Source: Schistocerca nitens (lineage: Eukaryota > Arthropoda > Insecta > Orthoptera > Acrididae). From it: a stretch of 64,000 nucleotides of DNA. Shown one piece after another: positions 31,600-42,920 of this stretch (positions are counted from its first letter, which is position 1; every line of letters begins with the position of its first letter). Both the position numbers and the translations under genes were made by a program. The notes beneath the pieces were generated by a model that was not told the DNA's origin, made no database searches, and saw only the letters and a list, made by a program, of their open reading frames with translations. Location of the stretch: contig NC_064622.1 in assembly GCF_023898315.1 (NCBI RefSeq), positions 353,505,234 through 353,569,233 on the forward strand, given 5' to 3'.

Positions 31600-32260
31600 A
31601 CTCATTCATACACTTAAAGCTCAATGTCTAGATTGCACAGCCAATCCAAAGCAGAGGGTTTCACATATATAACCTCAGAGACAGGTCCGGCGTATCTTCT
31701 TAAGGGCCATTCCTCAACAATATGGCGGACGTTTTGTTGTGGTGCTCCACAGTCACAGGCTGGTGAGTCGCATAGACCCCACTTGTACTTAGATGCATTG
31801 CATCTTGCATGGCCCATTCTGATACGGTTTAATTTAGTCCAGGTACATCTCTTCAGGTAAAAGTCCGGTAATTCCAGAGTAGGATCTTGGATACCTGGTT
31901 TATTAATTCCAGAATCATTCCAAAAGTCCCGCCATTGCTCCTTGATATCAGGTTGATGTTTTTGTGTATTAACCCATATAGGCTTCCGTGGCTTCAAGCG
32001 GGTCGATGGTATTTCGTTCAAAACATTATCGATTGGTAGACTCTGTGGGTAATCTGAGTCATGAATTTTTGACCACTCTCTTGCTGCTGCTTCTTGCCTT
32101 CTCAATTGTGCTGGTGGGATATTGCTTAGAGTATGCAGCCAAGGGACTGGGGTGAATTTAATAGTACCCGTTATTATTCTCATACACTCGTTCAACTGGG
32201 GTGCGACGTGTAGACAACCTCGAAGATGGTGCACACCGGGCAACGGACTGCGATAGCAGG
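31600..32260 (-). pseudogene. LINE ORF2 C-terminal fragment with CCHC-like end
   Basis: The minus strand has an open frame of 209 codons (32243 to 31614). It starts near QLNECMRIITGTIKFTPVPW and ends with CTWTKLNRIRMGHARCNASK, CDSPACDCGAPQQNVRHIV and SALDWLCNLDIEL. This is the region after the RT in Jockey/R1-type LINEs, ending in a Cys/His motif. The usual last Cys of that motif reads Trp (EEWPLR). RT and endonuclease are missing, so it is a 5'-truncated copy. Its frame is remarkably intact. Confidence 0.85.
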
Positions 32261-33365
32261 ACCGCAGAAAGTCTACACAAATGGCGGCCGAACTAGATCA
32301 TTGATCTCTCACGGCCACACACAGCTACAAAACAAGAAAAATAAGAATGCTATCATCGAGAAAGGCTCTTCTGAGAGCCAACAGACTAAAGATATTGGAC
32401 CCATCGTCCATGTTCTGCAAATTAATGTAATATGTGGCGTTGTCGGTTCATATACGAGTAGCTGTATGTGTCAGTTTTTATTCTCATGTTTAAGGTTAGG
32501 TACTGACCGTTAGTAGCCTACAGAGGTTGTACATTAAACGAGCCTCCAACAGGATCTTTAAAATACCGACAGACTGTAACATTGCGCAGTGAATGTATTG
32601 GTGTCGGTCGATTTAGTTAGACGCTCATCATCGAAACAGATATCACCTTTTAATAGACGCCGTCACCAAGCTCCGTCTCTGTTACGGAGATAAATTACGT
32701 AGCGTCGGAGGTACGTACCTGCAGACGCCTCTAGTGTGGTACAACGGGACGGAGTTTGCACAGTCGGCATAACGCGATCGCTGAAACAACACGACGCCGC
32801 TTTCGTCGTCGCGAGCCCGCGCAGAACAATGATGGCCAGACGGTGCCTTTGTGGGCCGCGGCGCCTGCCCGCCAGCCGGTAACAAGGCGCTACTTTCGCT
32901 AACAAGCCTCCGGTTGCTTTTGTGCCTTTGCCTGGCCTGTTACGGGGCCGCGCCTCCTCCCTAGCAGCCATTACGGCTTCCAGTGACGGCCGCACGCGCT
33001 CGTTGATGTGACACGTTCGACCTCGCTCCCACGCGGAACACAACGACCGGCTGCAGACGATTCGATTGCCGTGCGGAGAAGTGCTCTCTAAATGGTGACA
33101 GACGCGCCGTCCGTACGACTTGTCTACGGGCTGCCTTGCCGGCGAGGGCGAATGTCTGGAGTGGAAAGGCGCCGAAAGCAACTGGTCGGTGATTCTGGGA
33201 GAGACGATAGCCCACACCGTAAAAGAAGACAAAAGAAGAAGGGCACTGTAGTGCAGTGCGAGACACTGTGGTGACGATCAGCTGCCGTATTCAACGAAGA
33301 ATGAAGTCGCAAACTGCGATTACGGTTCCGCATCAGCTGTAGAATATTTCAGAACAAATATAACT
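32261..33365. other. GC-rich region, no gene recognised
   Basis: CpG-rich DNA, strongest at 32700-33130, with a minus-strand frame of 189 codons (33232-32663) that has no recognisable domain and is rich in Arg and Pro. It could be a promoter-proximal CpG block or an element UTR. I cannot decide. Confidence 0.35.
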
Positions 33366-33450
33366 TGTGCCGAACCGGGTCCCCAACCTGGATGTCCCGT
33401 TTGGCGCGAGCGAACGTCTTAACCACTTCCGCTAGCCGAGCACGCGTCCA
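33366..33450 (-). repeat. Degenerate tRNA-like sequence
   Basis: On the minus strand GCTCGGCTAGCGGAAGTGG and a degenerate GGTTGGGGACCC occupy box A and box B positions about 50 bp apart. It is probably the head of an old tRNA-derived SINE rather than a gene, because the arms do not pair well. Confidence 0.4.
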
Positions 33451-33527
33451 GGAGCGGCCCAAATCTCCATGTGTCTTAGTTTATTCGCTCCCTTGTGCTG
33501 GCACTATATTACTGTAATTCTGCTTTC

Positions 33528-33645
33528 TCTCGTCACTGTCTTGCTATGGTTTGAAATATCGTACTGCAAAACACTTGGGCTACCTTCGTTACGAAAACAC
33601 CCACCATACATGCACCAACAATTTTCCACAGTTCGAATTCACTTA
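33528..33645 (-). pseudogene. Tc1-like transposase N-terminal fragment
   Basis: The minus strand reads SEFELWKIVGACMVGVFVTK and then VAQVFCST before a stop. This resembles the first helix-turn-helix of a Tc1-type transposase. It ends exactly at the TA where the next Tc1 begins. Confidence 0.5.
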
Positions 33646-34832
33646 CACTATGTGATCAAAAGTATCCGAACACCTGGCTGAAAATGACTTACAAGTTCGT
33701 GGCGCCCTGCATCGGTAATGCTGGAATTCAATATGCTGTTGGCCTTGATAACAGCTTCCACTCTCGCAGCCATACCCTTCAGTCAAGTCCTGGAAGGTTT
33801 CTTGGGAAATGGCAGCCCATTCTTCACGGAGTGCTGCACTGAGGAGAGGGGTTCCAAAACATCCCAAACGTGTTCTATAGGATTCAGGTCAGGACTCTGC
33901 GCAGGCCAGCCCATTACAGGATCTTATTGTCGTGTAACCACTCCGCCACAGGCCGTGCATTATGAGCAGGCGCTCGGTCCTGTTGAATGATGCAATAGTC
34001 ATCTCCGAATTGCTCTTCAACAGTGGGAAGCAAGAACGTGCTTAAAACGTCAGTGTTGGGCTGTGGTGTGACAGTGCCACGCAAAATAACAAGTGGTGCA
34101 AGACCCCTCCATGAAAAACACGACCACACCGTAACAACACCGCCTCCGAATTTTACTGTTGGCACTACACACGCTGGCAGATGACCTTCACCGGGCATTC
34201 CCCATACCCACAACCTGCCATCGGATCGCCACATTCTGTACCGTGATTCGTCACTCCACACAACGTTTTTCCACTGTTAAATCGTCCATTGTTTACGCTC
34301 CTTACACCAAACCAGGCGTCGTTTGGCATTTAACGGCATGATGTGTAGCTTATGAGCAGCTGCTCGACCATGAAATCCAAGTTTTGCCATCTCCCGCGTA
34401 ACTGTCATAGTACTTGTAGTGGATCCTGATGCAGTTTGGAATCCCAGTGTAATGGTCTGGATAGATGTCTGCCTATGACACATTACGACCCTCTTCAACT
34501 GTCGGCGGTCTCTGTCAGTCATCAGACGAGGTCGGCCTGTACGCTTTTGGGCTGTACGTGTCCCTTCACGTTTCCACTCCACTATCACATTTGAAACAGT
34601 GGACCTAGGGATGTTTAGGAGTGTGGAAATCTCGCGTACAGACGTATGACACAAGCGACACCCAATCACCTGACCACGTTCGAAGTCCGTGAGTTCCGTG
34701 GAGCACCCCATTCTGCTCTCTGACTACTGTGGTCGCTTATATGGAGTACCTGGCAGGAAGTGGCAGCACGATGCACCTAATGTGAAAAACTTCTGTTTTG
34801 GGGGGTATCCGGATACTTTTGATCATATAGTG
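33646..34832 (-). mobile_element. Tc1-like transposon, family T4, degenerate
   Basis: The ends match as inverted repeats (CACTATGTGATCAAAAGT at the left; the right end reverse complements to CACTATATGATCAAAAGT). TA flanks the left end only. The minus-strand transposase starts MGCSTELTDFERGQVIGC (34711). It runs open through both HTH regions to KQWTI, where a TAA interrupts it. It then continues VWSDESRYRMWRSDGRLWVWG with the first catalytic Asp and YCIIQQDRAPAHNARPVAEW with the second. A second stop and frameshift follow near 33914, and SPDLNPIEHVWD is recoverable in another frame. Few lesions, so moderately young. Confidence 0.92.
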
Positions 34833-35216
34833 CAGCTCCGACATAAAGCACCAGTGAATCGCAAATGGCGGTGGTTTGGGGTTAGCAGAATCCTTGCTAC
34901 TGGACGTGTGGCTCGGAGCCGTCCTTGAAGTAACCGATTTGTAACAGTTCGTTGTGTCACAGTGGTGCCGACTGCTGCTCAGATTGCTCAGACGCAGTAC
35001 GACGCGCGACAGCCATACGCCGATCACGATGGCTTCCCTCTCGGTAGAGCCACGTGGCCGTCCAGCGCCCGGTCTTCTTCAGACCGTAAATTCTTGTGAC
35101 CACCGCTGTACAGTGGCTACATTCCCGCCAAATCGTTCTACAGTATCGCAGAAGGAACACTCAGCTTCTCGTGGCCCTATTACAGGACCTCGTTCAAATT
35201 CAGTGAGGTGTTGAAC
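34833..35216 (-). pseudogene. Tc1-like transposase N-terminal fragment, another family
   Basis: The minus strand begins HLTEFERGPVIGPREAE (near 35205). After frameshifts it gives FGGNVATVQRWSQEFTV, GAGRPRGSTEREAIVIG and LQGRLRATRPVARILLTPNH near 34850-34920. It is the two-HTH half of a Tc1-type transposase and stops where family T4 starts at 34832. Confidence 0.7.
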
Positions 35217-35349
35217 CTTCTTGGCAGATTAAAACTGTGTCAAAAGAACTTCTGTGAAGTTTTGAATTGAAGCTGTGGGGACTGGTCGTAATACCTCGGT
35301 TCCGAGAGTTCCGGAACCTGTACAGAAAATTGAAATAGAGATCAACGTA

Positions 35350-35550
35350 GCCGGCCGGTGTGGCCGTGCGGTTCCAGGCGCTTCAGTCTGGAACCGCGTG
35401 ACCACTACGGTCGCAGGTTCGAATCCTGCCTCGGGCATGGATGTGTGTGATGTCCTTAGGTTAGTTAGGTTTAAGTAGTTCTACGTTCTAGGGGACTGAT
35501 GATCACAGATGTTAAGTCCCATAGTGCTCAGAGCCATTTGTACCATTTTT
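35350..35550 (+). mobile_element. tRNA-derived SINE, family A, with 11 bp TSD
   Basis: A full-length plus-strand copy with both promoter boxes and a T5 tail. Perfect direct repeats AGATCAACGTA lie at 35339-35349 and 35551-35561. Close to the family consensus, so young. Confidence 0.95.
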
Positions 35551-35784
35551 AGATCAACGTAATCATTTCCACCGTTTTTATTGCTCATGAAAACACACAT
35601 TACGTGACGGTTAGAGCAAGCATTATTCTTCAGCAATTTAAGCTGTCAAATTGGATGAGATACAAATAAAGATCTTGGAACGAAGAGGACCAGTTTGGAA
35701 CGTATAGACAACACGTCCAAGAACGGAGCTCAGAAAGATACGATAGTCAAGTTCTGTGAAACTATGACCCTTCCATTGAAAAGG

Positions 35785-36031
35785 AAGACAGGACGATTAG
35801 GGTTTAACGTTCTGTAGACAGCTAGGTCATTAGAGACAGTGCACAAGCATAGATCAGTGAAGGACAGGGAAAGAAATCGGCCGTGTCCTTTTCAGAGGAA
35901 CCATCCCGGTATTTACCTGAAGAGATTTATGGGAATTACAGAAAACCTACATCTGGATGGCCGGACGAGGATTTGAACCATCGTCCTCCCAAATACTCAT
36001 CCAGTGCAGTAATCACTGCACCACTTCGTCC
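35785..36031 (-). mobile_element. tRNA-derived SINE, family C, full-length
   Basis: On the minus strand the tRNA-like head is GACGAAGTGGTGCAGTGATT with box B GGTTCAAATCC. The body includes TGTAGGTTTTCTGTAATTCC and CCGGGATGGTTCCTCTGAAA. It ends near GTTAAACCCTAATCGTCC. It corresponds to the truncated copy at 5978-6140. Confidence 0.8.
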
Positions 36032-36430
36032 TTTATATGGCAGTGAAAGCTGGATGCCAAAGAAAAGAAAGGAAAAAGTACAGAAAAGAGCACCTGAGAG
36101 ATATTTTTAAGAGCAGCATGTGATCACGATAGTATAGATCATATAAGGAATTAAACGTTGTGGCAAGATCTTGAGGTGGAAGTAGTCCAGGAAAAAACAG
36201 AGAAGTTCCACTACAACTGGTATGAACACATACGAAGGAATGACAGTAAAACACTTCCAAAATTAGTTTCAGTTTGTTAAACCACGTTGGAAGAGAAACC
36301 TCGGAAGACGTACGAAGAGATGCAAGAAATATGACAAGCAAATGCAATGGAGTGAAGAAGTAAAAGCAATGAGGTATAGACGATGAAACGACGAAACAAA
36401 TAGCACGGTCGCGTATAGTCAAACCGCAAC
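36032..36430 (+). pseudogene. LINE ORF2 C-terminal fragment
   Basis: Across frames the plus strand gives YGSESWMPKKRKEKVQKR, then WYEHIRRNDSKTLPKL and EEKPRKTYEEMQEI. These match the order of the last domain of RTE-like LINE polymerases (YGSExW ... W..H..R ... GRP). It is degenerate, with a truncated 5' side at the SINE junction. Confidence 0.6.
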
Positions 36431-37064
36431 GTTCTACGCGAGTGAAGGGAAGGAGTAGGCTTCACGTACATCTTTAAAAAAATCCGTTACGATCGATATG
36501 AGTAATTATTGTCTGCGTCCAGTGCGACGTCAGAAAGACCTCGTAGGAAAGTTCCATGAGCAAGGTCAAACGGAACGTTCTCTGTGGACAGGGCTCCACC
36601 ATCGTTACACAGCTGCGCCTCTAGACAGAGGAACGCCTGCCATAGGAAGCGTGGATTAGTTGGCTAGTGAAGTGGGGAGTGGTAGGGGAGGGGAGGGATT
36701 AATCCCAGAGCAGGCAGATGCAGAGCGACAGGAAGTGACGTCGGCGTAAGCGCGTGGTGTGTGTGGTAGGGAGGGGGAGAAGGAGGGGCGGTGAGTGGGT
36801 TGTGTCCTACGAGACACCCACGCATCGGCGACAGTGGCTTCGCTGGCGGCACCGGAAACCAAACGCTCTGTCCGGCGGCGCCGACACTCAACTCGTCAGC
36901 GGTTTATCCCCGTCACACTCACATACACGCTTCACTCCACAGACTCACAGAGGAGCAGCCGTCGTTTGCACTGTTTCAAAAACAGAATGAGTATGATGAG
37001 AAATTTGGACACCATAAGCAGGAAACAGATAATTCTTTTAGGCCAATGATTCGAAACCTTTTTG
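36431..37064. other. No gene recognised; GC-rich centre
   Basis: G-rich sequence at 36660-36800 followed by CpG-rich DNA to about 36900. Overlapping frames on both strands of up to 107 codons have no known motif. Confidence 0.4.
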
Positions 37065-37075
37065 AGATAATTACC

Positions 37076-37276
37076 AAAAATGATTCAAATGGCTCTGAGC
37101 ACTATGGGACTTAACATCTGAGGTCATCAGTCCCCTAGAACTTAGAACTACTTAAGCCTAACTAACCTAAGGACATCACACACATCCATGCCTGAGGCAG
37201 GATTCGAACCTGCGACCGTAGCGGTCGCGCGGTTCCAGACTGAAGCGCCTAGAACCGCTCGGCCACATCGGCCGGC
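37076..37276 (-). mobile_element. tRNA-derived SINE, family A, with 11 bp TSD
   Basis: A full-length minus-strand copy very close to consensus. Perfect repeats AGATAATTACC lie at 37065-37075 and 37277-37287. Confidence 0.96.
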
Positions 37277-37287
37277 AGATAATTACC

Positions 37288-37680
37288 CCTGAGTGCAACC
37301 AGATATTAGATAGTACCACACCCCCCCTCCGCCTCCCCCACTATTGTGAGTATTAGTGGCTAATTAAAGTTTAGAATGAAAAATAATTTTCTTTGCTCAC
37401 TTTTATTATTGAAATGATGAACGATAAATGTACTTAGTTTCTGTCGGTGTCTTATTAAACATCGAACTGAGGAATCAGTGAGACAACCGGTACTGCGTAT
37501 TTCTAACAACCTGTTTTTACAAAATGATGAAGCACTTGTCAGCGCATCACAAATGCTTCCTACAATTCCTCCTCTGAAAAGAAAGCTAACTAACAACACA
37601 GAGCAGACCCTTCTTAGGAAAAAAAAGGTTTTTCTGCGTCACTCTTGACCCTTGTGACAATTTCCTTCTTTGGCACATTG
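37288..37680. other. No recognisable feature
   Basis: I see no supported gene or repeat. Confidence 0.45.
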
Positions 37681-37681
37681 T

Positions 37682-38750
37682 TGTTGTGGTCTTCAGTCCT
37701 GAGACTGGTTTGATGCAGCTCTCCATGCTACCCTATCCTGTGCAAGCTTCTTCATCTCCCAGTACCTACTGCAACCTACATCCTTCTGAATCTGCTTAGT
37801 GTATTCATCTCTTGGTCTCCCTCTACGATTTTTACCCTCCACGCTGCCCTCCAATGCTAAATTTGTGATCCCTTGATGCCTCAGAACATGTCCTACCAAC
37901 CGGTCCCTTCTTCTCGTCAAGTTGTGCCACAAACTCCTCTCCTCCCCAATTCTATTCAATACTTCTTCATTAGTTATGTGATCTACCCATCTAATCTTCA
38001 GCATTCTTCTGTAGCACCACATTTCAAAAGCTTCTATTCTCTTCCTGTCCAAACTATTTATCGTCCATGTTTCACTTTCATACATGGCTACACCCCATAC
38101 AAATACTTTCAGAAACGAATTCCTGACACTTAAATCTATACTCGATGTTAACAAATTTCTCTTCTTCAGAAACGCTTTCCTTGCCATTGCCAGTCTACAT
38201 TTTATATCCTCTCTACTTCGACTATCATCAGTTATTTTGCTCCCCAAATCGCAAAACTCCTTTACTACTTTACGTGTCTCATTTCCTAATCTAATTCCCT
38301 CAGCATCACCCTACTTAATTCGACTACATTCCATTATCCTCGTTTTGCTTTTGTTGATGTTCATCTTATATCCTCCTTTCAAGACAATGTCCATTCCGTT
38401 TAACTGCTCTTCCAAGTCCTTTGCTGTCTCTGACAGAATTACAATGTCATCGGCGAACCTCAAAGTTTTTATTTCTTCTCCATGGATTTTAATACCTACT
38501 CCGAATTTTTCTTTTGTTTCCTTTACTGCTTGCTCAATATACAGATTGAATAACATCTGGGAGAGGCTACAACCCTGTCTCACTCCCTTCCCAACCACTG
38601 CTTACCTTTCATGCCCCTCGACTCTTATAACTGCCATCTGGTTTCTGTACAAATTGTAAATAGCCTTTCGCTCCCTGTATTTTACCCCTGCCACCTTCAG
38701 AATTTGGAAGAGAGTATTCCAGTCAACCAATATAAAATCAACCAGCTAAT
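37682..38750 (-). pseudogene. RTE-like LINE, 3' half
   Basis: The minus strand covers the RT core and the C-terminal domain. A frame at 38598-38311 holds GVRQGCSLSQMLFNLYIEQA and the catalytic FADD (in LRFADDIVILSE). After a stop, the frame at 38247-37693 holds MARKAFLKKRNLLTSSIDLS, YESETWTINSLDRKRIEAFE, RLVGHVLRH and GRPRDEYTKQI. The 3' terminal sequence on the minus strand resembles the TCAAACCAGTCTCAGGACTG-type end common to such LINEs. 5' truncated, with at least one frame break near 38300. Confidence 0.88.
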
Positions 38751-39059
38751 TTAAAATATGTGCACTATACTTAGGCCTACTGTTTGTAAATGTTTTGACT
38801 GCTGGAGTGCTTCTGAACTGGAAGAAATTTGAAGACTTCAGGCTACCAAAACTTTATGTCTGACCACTACCCTTAAGAACAACAATAATAATACAGCATA
38901 TACCACACAACAGTGTTACAGTTGGGTTGTTCTGTCAATCTTTTCACTTATGTTCGGAAATGAAACAATTTCTTGTCTATTTCATGAACTAACTGATACT
39001 CGGACACGGCACTTTTCATAAGGTATTTAGACATATGTGATGCATATGTCTCAATTTAA
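38751..39059. other. No recognisable feature
   Basis: AT-rich spacer; nothing supported. Confidence 0.45.
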
Positions 39060-39798
39060 CTGTCAGACATGCTAAATTGGAGGATTGGTCGTCGAAGCAC
39101 CATACCATGGCCCGCACGTTCACCGGATGTGACGTCCCCGGGTTTCTTTCTGTGGGAAAGGTTGAACGATATGTGTTATCGTGATACACCGACATCGCCT
39201 GACAACATTGTCAATGCATGTGCGAACATTACGGAAGTCGAACTACTCGCTGTTGAGAGGAACGTCGTTACACGTATTGCCAAATGCATTGAGGTTGACG
39301 GATATCATTTTGAGCATTTATTGCATTAATGTGGTATTTACAGGTAATCATGCTGTAATAGCATGCGTTCTCAGAAATGGTAAGTTCACAAAGGCACATG
39401 TATCACATTGGAACAACCGAAATAAAATGTTCATACGTACCTACATTTTGTATTTTAATTTAAAAAAAACTACCTGTTGCCAACCGTTCGTCTAAAATTG
39501 TGAGCCATATGTTTGTGACTATTACAGCGCCATCTATCACAAAGCGAAAAAAGCGGTCCAACTAAAACATTCATATTTCTTTACGTACTACACGAATATG
39601 TAATAAAGAATGGAGATTCCTATTTTAAAAAAACGCTGTTGATATCCGTTTGACCTATGGCAGCGCCATCTAGCGGGTCAACCATAGCGCCATCTGGTTT
39701 TCCCCTTCAAGCTAGACGAGTTTCGTTCTTTGTAGTTTTTTCGTTTGATGCTTATTTCGTGAGATATTTGGCCCGGTTACTATCAATGGACCACCCTG
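39060..39798 (+). mobile_element. Mariner-like element, 3' half with right terminal repeat
   Basis: The plus strand codes the last 80 or so residues of a transposase: RIGRRSTIPWPARSPDV, FFLWERLNDMCYRDTPTS, ERNVVTRIAKCIEVDGYHFE. A long subterminal region and a right end GGACCACCCTGTA (ending about 39798) follow. The 5' part is missing. The right TA joins a piggyBac-like relic at a TATATTGGG site that is intact in the other piggyBac copy, so the mariner inserted there. Confidence 0.8.
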
Positions 39799-39799
39799 T

Positions 39800-40517
39800 A
39801 TATTGGGAACGATCTATTTGAATATATTAGCAATGAAACCAACAAGTATTACAGTCAAAATTGCTATAGAAGGAAACTGGATAAAAAAAAATGACAAATT
39901 TGTCGACGTTACGAGACCCGAACTTAGAAAATAGTTTGGGCTGCAGGCACATCGATATTTCGCAAAACGATGTCCCGCAACCGATACAGACAAATATTAT
40001 CATTTTTATATTTTTCCAACAACAATAAACTGAATAATACCGACCAGCTTGTCAAATTGCAATTTGATGAAGGAATGATACCGTCGCGTGGACAGTTAAA
40101 TTCCTAAGTTTACAATCCGCCGAAAATTACGAAATACGGCATACTCATCGGATGCTGTGTGATTCGGGTACGGGATACATTTCCTCATTCAAGATATATT
40201 CCGGCGATGGACAACCTTTAGCAAAAACAGTGATGGAACTTTGACACCTTCATATGGAAAATGGCATCACCTCTACATGGATAATTATTATAACAGTGTA
40301 GAACTTGCAGAGAAGTTACTTGAAAAGATAATTCACCTTTGTGGAACAATACGGCAAATTAGAGGACTTCCGGAATAATTAAAGTGAACAAAAGTCAGTG
40401 TATTTGAAGCTTGTCATCAACTGAAAGGTAACAAGCGGCCGGTGAAAAGCCAAGTAATCCGAATTAGCGCTGCAGGCGCCAAGCAAATAAATTTGTACGA
40501 GACGTGCGGACGGCAAT
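39800..40517 (+). pseudogene. piggyBac-like element, copy 2, decayed
   Basis: The same sequence as the minus-strand element at 23279-24117 in opposite orientation, from TATTGGGAACGATC to GTGCGGACGGCAATG. Recoverable blocks include MLCDSGTGYISSFKIYSG, HLYMDNYYNSVELAEKLLE and GTIRQIRGLPE. Many indels and stops are present. It lacks the same C-terminal third as copy 1, and its end is decayed (no TTAA). Confidence 0.85.
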
Positions 40518-42109
40518 GTCCGGGGGACCATCATAAGTCGTGCAGGCTTCAGTGTAATTACTGACTTTGAATAGAAGAGTCATTTCTCCTCCTCTCATTG
40601 CGTATTTCTTTCAGTTAACAGTTTTCTATGTATGTCCAAGTTTCCTCGAGCTGTGGTACTTGGCAGAGACGCCACACGCGAAAGTTACTTGCGTCGTTAC
40701 GTTTTGCCTATCAGTGTATTATCATTTGCGAATAAGTCCAGTAGGACTACGCAATTGGTTTTTTCTGTTTCGAAATTGGTTGTAGTATGAGAGATAATAA
40801 GTAACTCAATACAGAATAATAAATAGGTAGGTAAATAAATTTTTAATAAATAATAAAAATGAAGTCTCGTTATATGAAGAAAACTCCCGAATAAGAGTGT
40901 TGCGAGGAAGAGCTTTTGACGTCCGTTATCTCACAAGGGAGAAGAAACGAACCCTTATCGCAGTTGCCAGTATACATAAAATAAGTCTTTCATACTCAAC
41001 GTAGCATTCCATCACAGTTTCTGGGAAACTGTTTTCCCGTGCTTGTAAGAAACTAATAGAGAGGCCAATCGTTTAACCGACGCGATAAAGGATGTTTACA
41101 TCAATTGCCGCAAATCTGGTAACCTGACAAATCACATTTACTAAACATATCTTGAGAACAATTTAAAACAATACGTTACTGACAAGTTTTGTCTGATAAT
41201 GGTTCCCTGGGGTGGACGAAGTAATACTGTATGATAGCATGATTATAGAGGACGAGGGTCAACCGACTTGCAAGATAGAAGTAATAACGACCAAATGCAC
41301 ACCTGTGCGCCAGCCGCGTGATTTTTTTTTTTTTATCGTCAAGTTGAAAACTTTATTTCGAGGCTCCAAAATTGCATTCTGATTCTCGGAATCTAGAGGG
41401 AATTGCACAACTGCGGGGATGCAATAATGATTTACAGCATAAATCATTATGAACTTCAGCACCGATTTTGTATGGAATGTTATCGTATGCGTGAGACGCA
41501 TCAAAATTATTTTCTGAAAAAGAAATATTTTTAAATGTAAACCAAGTCTTTTTACCGCCGAATCTTCGGAAGGAATAGTATAAATGCGAGAAGATTGCAT
41601 TCATTATATGCTCTTGGTACCGCAAGTATATTTCCTTCGACAGTTCATAACACAAGTACCATCCATCTTGTTGTTCGAAAGATATGGAAGAATCGTGAAA
41701 GAGCCTTTGTAAAGTGGCCAGGCTTAAATTTTTAATTCTGTACTAATCCAATACGTTTGATAAATTTATTTCTCTACCTTGTTATTATTCATTTACTTAT
41801 CTTGTTAACGCTCATATTCCTTCCAATTTCGAAATGAAAAACGTAAAATAATGCACTTGGGTCTCTAACACGGGTTCTGTGTTCCCCAACCTAACGCCTG
41901 TGGCGCTTTCGCATCATATTGGTACGAAAGCGGCGGTCGTAGAGGTTTCTTTCCCCGATTTGTATGGAAGTGTGCGATTGTGGCCCCCATGTATGGTGAA
42001 GGAAAATGCTCAAGTTTCAATTATCTGTATCAATTTTAAGTGGATTGCGAGTCTTGAACCTTCGGGGTGGTTTTCTCAAGTACGAGGGTGGGTGGGGTTG
42101 GGGAGGGGG
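40518..42109. other. No gene recognised
   Basis: Minus-strand frames at 41353-41655 (100 codons) and 41259-41600 (113 codons) overlap. Neither shows a motif I know. The rest is AT-rich. Confidence 0.4.
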
Positions 42110-42920
42110 GGAGCGAAGGCCCTGTTGAGCGAAAATACCTTAGAGTTTTTCCTCTGTACACAAGCGATCTACCAAACATGAGCAGAATCGGTTGGCCTTG
42201 TCCGAGGCCTTCTCCTTGTGAGTCGATATTGTTCGTTTCAATGTCTGTTTTCTTGTTCAAAATTAGTGTTTTTGATCCACAGGGGGTATCTGGTTTAATT
42301 ATTGTGTTATAATGTCTTAGTTTTGTATGATTGGAGATACATTTCTTGTAGTACATATTTTGTGCAAGTCGGTATGCAGTTTCCATATTTTGGCACCTAA
42401 TTTCGTATGCTTTTCTTTCGATTCCATTTCCCTGAAGGGTTTCACCGAGATATTTAAACTGTGGAACGCTTTTCATTATGCCACATTTTGGGTCCATGAA
42501 TTTTAGCGCTTGTTTATTGCAGGCCACGTGTCCCGTCTTTTCAGAAGCTGTCTGGAAAATGACTCTTTCTGCAGTTCCCTTCACGAGTCCAATCTAATTG
42601 TGGGCTGATGAAACGACGGTCGTTAAGATTTCCTAATCACCTGCAAATTCTAGACAATCTATAGATAACTAGCTTCTGCCTAAAATCATTGGCTGGTAAA
42701 TTTTGAGGATCCATTTCTGTCTGCGCCATTCTTGTGTCACTTGGTCAAGGACGGAGTTGGAAAGTAATGGAAACAGCCTGTTTCCCTATCTTGCTTCCGC
42801 TTTGATTTCGAAAGGAGCCGAGGTTTCCCTGGCAAATTTAATCTTGGACTTGGTGGCTATCAGTGACTGTTTTATGATTGCAAATGTTTTCAGATCTGTT
42901 ACTATTATCATCGAAACATT
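42110..42920 (-). pseudogene. RTE-like LINE fragment with mutated catalytic site
   Basis: Across frames the minus strand shows ARETSAPFEIKAEARQGNRL and FPLLSNSVLDQVTQEW (near 42860-42740), then CLEFAGD (near 42650) where FADD is expected. An open frame (42584-42036) follows with VPQFKYLGETLQGNGIERKA, MYYKKCISNHTKLRHYN and SKTLILNKKTDIE. This is the RT palm-to-connection part of an RTE/BovB-like polymerase. The Asp to Gly change and the stops show it is dead. Confidence 0.8.
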
